NCBI GenBank assembly: GCA_963682175.1
Contig: OY821786.1
Location: 32,667,501-32,731,500 of the forward strand
Reading direction: 5' to 3'
Source of the DNA: Triglochin maritima
Lineage: Eukaryota; Streptophyta; Magnoliopsida; Alismatales; Juncaginaceae
Length of the DNA stretch: 64,000 nucleotides
Shown here one piece after another: positions 57,340 to 64,000 of this stretch. The notes under the pieces were generated by a model. It had not been told where the DNA came from and made no database searches. It saw nothing but the letters and a program-made list of their open reading frames with translations. Position 1 is the first letter of the stretch, and every line of letters begins with the position of its first letter. The position numbers were made by a program, and so were the translations under genes.

Positions 57340-58763
57340 TGTAGGATCTTAAATACGGCTTACTTCTAATCACTTTTAACCCTAAATAAACTCTACTTGC
57401 TTATCAAACAAAGATGTAGCAGAAATTAAAACTTAAACAAGCAAGCAAAGTAAATTCAACAAACCACAAAGAAGACTCCGGATTTTTATGGAGGTTCGGT
57501 CTCTCACCTACTTACTTTCTTGCAAGCTCCGCTCGATCTCCCTCGAGCTCCGCTCACGTCTTCACTATCAACCATGTTCCGGGCCGAGATTAAGTTTTTA
57601 CACCACAAGCACCGCGAACACCCTTGCTTGCTTGATTTCTTCCTCTCATAATCCAAGAGGGATACTTCAGGCTTTCACTGAAGTCGCTTCTTTACAATAG
57701 TGGGTTGAGTGGATTACTCACTTTCTAACTTGAGCACACTTAGCTTAGGAAATGAAATTGATCTAAGATGTGGAAGTGTAAGCTTGGAGAGTATGATTTG
57801 GGGAATCAGAGACTTAGAGCTTTCTCTTAAGTTTTTATGACAATAGGAATTGGAAGAGTTGTGTAATTGTGTCAAGTGAACACCTATTTATAAGCTCCTA
57901 AGGGGTTATAGGCGTTGGGGCAAGTTTAGTAAGGGTTTGTGAAAGATATACAAAATAGAAACATGTATGACCCGATTCAGAACTAATTCGGTCGACCGAA
58001 ACGGGCAGAACGGTCGACCGGTGGGCAATTTGGAACAAGGTTCAGTCGACCGATAAGGGAACGGTCGAACAAAACAGGCTATAACTTAGGTATACTTAAG
58101 TTAACAGTCGAACATGGTTCGGTCGACCGTAAACTTCCAGACTCTACGGGGTTGACAAAAAATGATCATATTCGGTCGATCAAAACAGGGTCCATGGTCG
58201 ACCGAAAACTTCCAGGTAGTTTGGGTTTGTCGAGACATTTATGTTCGGTCGACCGAAACAAGGTCCACGGTCGACCGATAGGCATTTGTATTTTGGGGTT
58301 TGGGTAAATAATTAGAATACGACCGTTGGTATAATACGACAAGCCTAATAGTCAAAAACTAAGTGTAAACGGTCGACCGAAAAGGTCTGGACGATCTACC
58401 AGTCGGGTAGTAAAATGCACTATTTGTTTAAAGGAACAAACGGTCGACCGAAATGGTTCTGGCAGTTCAAGATCGGTTTAAGTGTTTTCCGGTTCTAGTG
58501 TGTATGTGAGTGGTTTTTAGCTCAAGTATACTCAATTACACATAGTTCCTAAGACTCAAAATAAATCGAGATTGCATGTCTTCAAATGAGATTTATTACA
58601 TGTCTTGACTTGATTTCCTGTCTTCCTTGAGTCTTGATCACCTGTAGAAGTTAACACAATGCAATCTATATGCTATGCAATATGTGTGCTACTCTACATT
58701 GATTATATTTAAGATTAGGTTGATTAAATCATCAAAACATACATTAAGGCCAAAAAGCCAACA
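57340..58763 (-). mobile_element. Solo LTR of the gag-only copia-like group
   Basis: 1424 bp, TGTAGG...CCAACA, flanked by GAACT (57335-57339) and GAACA (58764-58768), a near-perfect 5-bp duplication. It follows the outer-family LTR in plan: TATA on minus at 57902-57895, and palindrome pairs at 57989/58011, 58043/58062, 58173/58195, 58246/58268, 58370/58392 and 58441/58463. Five of the six pairs have 22-bp spacing. Confidence 0.85.
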
Positions 58764-59093
58764 GAACACTCTTTGTCTCTCTATATCTCGATATTTTAAA
58801 TTGTTTTAGAAATCGATAGGGTTCGATAGTACTCGACGATACATGATAGATAGTGCGGTCGCTGTGTATGCTCGATGGTTACACTTGACGATATGTGTTA
58901 TACAGAAACTCGATATAATCTCGTTGGAGATCGATGATCAACATAATAAATGTTCACATGTCAAAGCGATACGTTCCATGATGGGACGAGTCATTATTAT
59001 GTGAGGAGACGCAATCACGCAATCGTTCTACATTCCTTCCTTTTGAGAGGACACAACCTTTCACGCGAAGAGGCGCAACCTTTCATTACAGGG

Positions 59094-59103
59094 TTTATAA
59101 AAT
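59094..59103 (+). promoter_or_regulatory. TATA box of the GRF zinc-finger gene
   Basis: TTTATAAAAT lies about 100 bp upstream of the start codon. Confidence 0.5.
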
Positions 59104-59194
59104 CAGAGGTTAGAGTGTCTTCCATTTAGTTGTGTATTCGATCCCTCCCAAGTCCCAACTAAGTGTGTTCGACTCGTCTCCTCCACCCAAAAAA

Positions 59195-59569
59195 ATGGCC
59201 TTCCAACACAATGACTCAGACTACCCATCCGACGAAGGTGAGCACATCATTGGTGGACCAACATGGGGAGGTTGTCCCCCCATACCGAGAGTGCCTTATC
59301 ACACCTGTAGGTGTCGGCTGAAGGAAACAGAGTTGTGGTCCAACACTCCGAACAAGATTAGCAAGAAGTTCTACGTCTGCGGCTCCTCGAAGCCAACCCG
59401 TCGTTGTCGGTGCGTCGTCTGGAACGATGGAACACCGGTACCACCGGTGGATAAACCTGACCAGAGCGTAAAAGACTCAAGAATGTGGAAGCTTGTTTGG
59501 GAGGCTGCTAAGTTGAGTCAGAGCCAAGAGATAAACAAACTATATTTTGGGCTTGCATGCGACATCTGA
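59195..59569 (+). CDS. Small GRF-type zinc-finger protein
   Basis: 124 residues from ATG 59195 (AAAAAATGGC context) to TGA at 59567. The middle (about residues 38-80) fits the GRF zinc finger: CRCRLKE, then an aromatic Cys segment FYVCGSS, then RRCRCVVWND. Such fingers bind single-stranded nucleic acid. In plants, short single-domain GRF proteins are common and often lie near transposons. The N-terminus is acidic (DSDYPSDEGE); there is no coiled coil or membrane helix at the C-terminus. The frame is open, with a TATA box upstream, so it could be expressed. It may be host-derived or transposon cargo. Confidence 0.7.
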   Translation: MAFQHNDSDYPSDEGEHIIGGPTWGGCPPIPRVPYHTCRCRLKETELWSNTPNKISKKFYVCGSSKPTRRCRCVVWNDGTPVPPVDKPDQSVKDSRMWKLVWEAAKLSQSQEINKLYFGLACDI

Positions 59570-59830
59570 GCTGATCATTTTCTTCTGAATGATTGGGAAG
59601 AGATATATATTTTGTGTGTGTTTGTGTTTGTATTTTTGTTTGTCTTTGTGTTTATGTTCTCTCATTGTACCTCGGTAATAGTTACAATCAATAATAACTC
59701 GATGTTTGTGTTTTTTGTTTGACATTGTTTTTGTGATATGTCCTTGCTCTCCTCTTTAACCTCGATATTGGTCGATTGTGGTTCGATACGGGCTCGATGG
59801 TGTACGACTAAAAAAGAATAGAAACATCAT

Positions 59831-60430
59831 TTACTTGTGTCTTTTCAAACGAAGTCTGAATGGTCTCCACTTTAACATCGATTGTGGTTTGATGGTGGTT
59901 CAATACAGACTGACGATCTACGACTAATAAAGATAGAAACACCATTTACTTGTGTCTTTTCAAACGAAGTCTGGATGGTCTCCCCTTTAACCTCGATTTT
60001 GGTTCGATGGTGGTTCAATACAGAGTCGATGGTGCACGACTAATAAAGATAGAAACATCATTTACTTGTGTCTTTTCAAACGAAGTCTAGATGGTCTCCT
60101 CTTTAACCTCGATTGTGGTTTGATGGTGGTTCGATATGGACAAATGGTCTACGACTAATAAAGATAGAAACACCATTTACTTGTGTCTTTTCAAACGAAG
60201 TCTGGATGGTCTTCCCTTTAACCTTGACTCTGGTTCGATGGTGGTTCAATACGGGCTCGAGGGTGTACGACTAAAAAAGAATAGAAACATCATTTACTTG
60301 TGTCTTTTCAAACGAAGTCTGGATGGTCTCCCCTTTAACCTTGACTATGGTTCGATGGTGGTTCGATACGGACTCGACGGTGTACAACTAAAAAAAATAG
60401 AAACACCATTTACTTGTGTCTTTTCAAACG
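59831..60430 (+). repeat. Minisatellite, about 116-bp unit, six copies
   Basis: The phrase TTACTTGTGTCTTTTCAAAC starts at 59831, 59946, 60062, 60177, 60294 and 60410. Each unit also contains a variable GGTTCGATGGTGGTTC part. Open frames across it are repeat artefacts. Confidence 0.9.
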
Positions 60431-60519
60431 AAGAACAACATAAACTATTCACAACATTCGAATATTAACAAAAAACAACATAAACAACAACGTAAACTAA
60501 CACATATTTTAATTAATTA

Positions 60520-62088
60520 CCGCAAATGCACGGCCGTGATGAAGCGGTGGCAAGTACTGGTCGATCCATAGAGAGGTGAGTAGCATCTGGTTTGTCAGAA
60601 ATCAAATGACAACTAAGGGTAAAGAGATGTGATTATGCTAAGCTAAACTACACTAAACTAGTAAGTAAGAAATGCAAAAGAAAGCAATGAAAGATTAGAA
60701 ATCAAGAAGAGAAAACCCTAAGGGGTGGAGTGTGTGCACATATGAAGTGAAATTAGTGATGAATGATGCATGTAAGCATGTATGTGTGTGTGTTGTGTGT
60801 GTTGTCATGCATAGGAAGTGTCTAAAGATGTGGCAAAACCTATCAATCCATTCACACAATGTATCGGCAATTACTACTTGATTATCATAAGATTATGCTC
60901 AGCATGAGAAGTGTCTAAAGATATGGCAAGACTCATAAAAAATCATGAACTCATGTGAATAACAAAGCTAAGCATGGGAGATGTCTAAATCTTATGGCAA
61001 AACCTATCAAAACAAAGTTTCTTCATCAATCAATCGAGCAACCACAAATACAAACACTTAAACTAACATGTAGCATATTCAACAGGAAATTCAGTCAATA
61101 AACATGAGGAAACTAAACATTGGAAGTGTCTAAATCTTATGGCAAAACCCATTAAAAATCCCCCAACATGTAGATCAAAATACCCCCAATGAACATATAA
61201 ACATGCAAATCTACACAATCAAAAAATCATCAAACATCAAAACTTCACAACATATATCTCCATCATCTCCACTTCCCAAAGGAGGATGGAACTACTCACT
61301 ACACATTAAGCAATCATTCATATAAAGAGAAGGAGACATTCTAACTAATTTAGACTAAGATTCAAGAAACAAGACTAAACTAAGCATGCATGAAAAGGAG
61401 AACATGAGAACAAACTAAGAAAATTATTTTATTAACATGACTCACATTGCAAGTAGAATTCTTCTCCACTTGAGTTTTGCTTCAAGACTTTACTCCATGT
61501 AGAGAGAATGCCACCAAGCAATGGGTGAATACAAATGATGAGGAAGAGTTCTATTTATAGGCATGAAAAAGGTAACCATGGATTATCCCCCTGTATGGGA
61601 CTAAACACATACTATAAATGGACATAAAACAACATAATACACGACCCGACTCAACCATGAAACTTTTGGACCAATTTGGACCGCCAATTGGAGGTGTGGG
61701 ACGGCCAATTGGCGCTCCAGATAACTTTGATTGAGTCTGGATTTCGATGGTTCGTTGCTGGCTTGATTTCTTGATGTTTGATGAAACCGATTTGGTTGTT
61801 GATGGTTTGGCCCAGATATAATTGCCAAAATACTCCTCATAATAGTGTGGAGCTTCTTGATTTTCTCATTGGTCTTTTTGGTTTTACATCCGAGTCCTTC
61901 TCTCTTGCACCTCAGTCCATAAGTCTTGCAACTTAGTCTTTTTTTCTTGTTTTTAAGTCCTTTTTTAGTCTCTTCTTCTCAAACCTATTTATTCATGAAA
62001 CTTAAACATAAAAGTCATTACGTAGCATTGCTTAGGCTAAAAATAAAGGATATAAGACACAAATATATGCATGATATGATGTCAATCA
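60520..62088 (-). repeat. Athila-like LTR, minus orientation
   Basis: On minus it starts TGATTGACATCAT at 62088 and ends near 60520 with GTGCATTTGCGGT, matching the LTR at 2120-3496 in order (TATA near 61555, palindromes near 61690). The 3' tip differs from the other copies, and no internal region or primer site follows, so it is a solo or truncated LTR of a related family. Confidence 0.72.
61684..61712. promoter_or_regulatory. Pair of CCAATTGG palindromes 21 bp apart
   Basis: CCAATTGG occurs at 61684-61691 and 61705-61712, each within a longer GC-rich imperfect palindrome. Confidence 0.6.
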
Positions 62089-62124
62089 TACAACAAAAAC
62101 AAATAAGTATCGTAGAATAAAACA

Positions 62125-62845
62125 TTAACTAAAACAACTAAAATAACTTCGCCCTCTTCCTAGTACACCCGGTGTGTCCTTCGAAGCCTCGAGGGACATC
62201 AGGCAGTGGGGAGGGCGTTGGGTCAGGGATGGGTGTCTCGGAGAGGCAGGTCGCTCCTCATTTGGGGCAGGTGTGCTCCAGGAAGGGGGTGCTGGGGTTG
62301 GTGACATTGGGGTGGAAACTACGCAAACGAAGTAACGGTATGTCAGTGGAATTAACTTATAACCGAAAGTAACTAAAAAATAAAGGAAGAGACAATTAAA
62401 ACCTACCATTGTCAATGAGAAGGTCTACCACCATGTCTTATACGACGGCCAAACGACGCTCCACGTCGGTGATCATGTTTCGGAGTTCTGTCAGGGTATG
62501 TTTGACCTCCTCCAGTGGTTCTGGGGGGGTCGAACTGGAGACATGGCGTCATGCATGTAAAACGTGCATTTTTTGCGTCGTGGGGCCCCGCACTGCCAGG
62601 TCTGTTGCACCACCCCGGTTGAGGACCTGACACACACCTGTCATGTGGGGTAACCGCACAAGTAGAGGATGTCGTTGATGGGTGAGACCTCGGCGATGTC
62701 GTCGTTGCGCATCATTCTGGGACTGGAATGTGGTGGAGGGAGGAAGGCATTGGCAAGAAAAGTGTAATGGTGCAAAGCCGAAAGCAAGGAAGGGTGTTTT
62801 ATGATATCCTGATGACAGACGCGACGTATGGAGAGTGTAGGATTT
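62125..62845 (-). other. Possible fragment of a transposon-associated gene
   Basis: Short minus-strand frames: a Pro-rich segment (62415-62125), a heptad-like stretch EEVKHTLTELRNMITDVERR (near 62505-62446) and a short piece near 62720. A stop and shifts separate them. I cannot assign a product. Confidence 0.25.
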
Positions 62846-63587
62846 CATGTTTAATTATACATATATATTTTTCGAATATTTATGTATAATAAGGATCAAT
62901 TTTCAATTTTCTATGATTTATTTCATGCATGCATCAATTTGTTTCAATATCTAGTTTCAAAACTTTATTAAAACAAATATGGGCTCCGAAATTCATACCT
63001 AGAAGTTCTCTAAAACTTGTTGAAGATTCGGAGACGTTGGGGATGCTCCTCGCTGCGCCGGATGCCTCCGAGTATGCACCAAACTCTAAACAAGATCGGA
63101 GAGAGGGAAGCTAGTCTCTCGATCTCTGATAGGGTTTAGAATCTAATTACTAACCCCTCTTTAATTCCCTTGAGAAGATGATCTCTTAAGAACTAAAACC
63201 AAACTTAAGAATTATGGAATTTTCGTGGAGAATTATGGGGAGAGAATTTTTGCATGACAAAGCAATGAATGAATTAATTGGGTAATGACATAAGCTTGTA
63301 TTTATAAGCTCTCTCCAAATTACCTATTCATGTGCAACCCCTTGCCCATGATCTCATGCAAAATTCCATCTAACCATCCATTATTTAATAATAAATAATA
63401 TTAGCCACGAATTAAATCAATTATGGACCAATTCCATGCATGATCTAATTAATTCTTAAATTAATTCTGCATAAAACCGTCTGGAACGGTCGACCGTTTC
63501 AAGGTTCGGTCGACCGCTCGAACCATGTTTCGGTCGACCGTTCAATAACTCGGTCGGCCGTTCGTAACAGGAACTATTCCATCGCAA
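62846..63587 (-). repeat. Truncated LTR of a further family with palindromes
   Basis: Starts TGTAGGATTTCATG. TATA on minus at 63306-63299; palindromes at 63487/63507 and 63531/63551, both pairs 20 bp apart. It is cut at 63587, where another LTR begins. Confidence 0.55.
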
Positions 63588-64000
63588 GCTAATCACCTAA
63601 TTACCTACTTGTTTATTCAATCAAAGAAATGCAGCGGAATTTAAACAAACAAGCAAGTAAAGGAAAATAATGCAAACCACAAGAAGTCGGGGGATTTTTA
63701 TAGAGGTTCGGCACCCCACCCGGGTCCTAGTCCTCTCTTGCAAGCTCCGCTCGGATCACCGAGCTCCGCCTACGACTTCACTATCCGCTCCCCGTTCCGG
63801 GCCGGGAGACAATGCCTTTACAATCGTCAAACTCGCGAACAACCCTCGCCGAGCTTGGAATCTTCCTCTCACAATCCGAGAGGGACACTTCGGGCTTTCA
63901 CCGAAGTCCTTGCTTCCTTTTACAACAATTGTAACCTTGAGTGGAACAACACTCTCTAAACTTTGAGCACACTTGAGTAGGATGAAGAAATGATCACTAA
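63588..64000 (-). repeat. Outer-family LTR fragment running off the window
   Basis: Matches 5136 onward of the outer gag-only LTR (GCTAATCACCTAATTACC and beyond) but lacks its first 38 bp. Continues past the right edge. Confidence 0.8.

Noticed and set aside
60136..60468. 110-codon frame with internal repeat
   Set aside because: Falls entirely in the 116-bp minisatellite.

Overview
This is nuclear DNA of a flowering plant, most likely a eudicot with a repeat-rich genome. The evidence is spliced genes with GT..AG introns, plant-type LTR retrotransposons (Ty3/gypsy of the Tekay/Del type, an Athila-like element primed by tRNA-Asp, and copia-like gag-only elements), a CACTA transposon, MULE-type elements and one plant LRR receptor kinase. 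I cannot name the species. Most of the 64 kb is transposon; only the receptor kinase (26896-30586) and a small GRF zinc-finger gene (59195-59569) look like intact host-type genes. A glycine-rich secreted-protein gene (35002-37363) is broken.

Layout. 1-23991: the right part of an old gypsy element with many stops. It is split at 2119/18561 by an Athila-like element with 5-bp target duplication GCGGG. That element is split by a minus-strand copia-like gag-only element (5098-14609, duplication CACCC), whose gag is in turn split by a related gag-only element (7785-12901). The gypsy 3' LTR is separately split by a foldback element (19073-21733). 24000-26895 is AT-rich with one transporter-gene scrap. 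26896-30586 is the LRR receptor kinase. 30725-34490 is an LTR-like repeat holding a truncated LTR element flanked by a 202-bp perfect duplication. 35046-36954 is a solo gypsy LTR (duplication GGAAC) sitting inside the glycine-rich gene. 37173-54113 is a tandem segmental duplication. Its first copy holds a 9.3-kb CACTA element (38980-48288, duplication ATA) and a MULE-like element (49256-51432); its second copy is an empty site for the MULE and lacks the CACTA. 54113-64000 holds a small inverted-repeat element, a solo LTR, the GRF gene with a 116-bp minisatellite, an Athila-like LTR, and two truncated LTRs.

The most striking signal is a shared design in the LTRs. Palindromes of the form CGGT-NN-ACCG come in pairs whose two members start 19 bp apart in one family and about 22 bp apart in its relatives. 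The pairs lie in ordered arrays beginning 97-98 bp upstream of the LTR TATA box in six LTRs. The same palindrome, also paired at 20-22 bp, fills the LTR of the unrelated gypsy family. Two other families use different palindromes, also paired at set distances (CCAATTGG at 21 bp, GCGGCG-N3-CGCCGC at 32 bp). I know of no described system that matches this; an architectural DNA-binding site is my leading inference.
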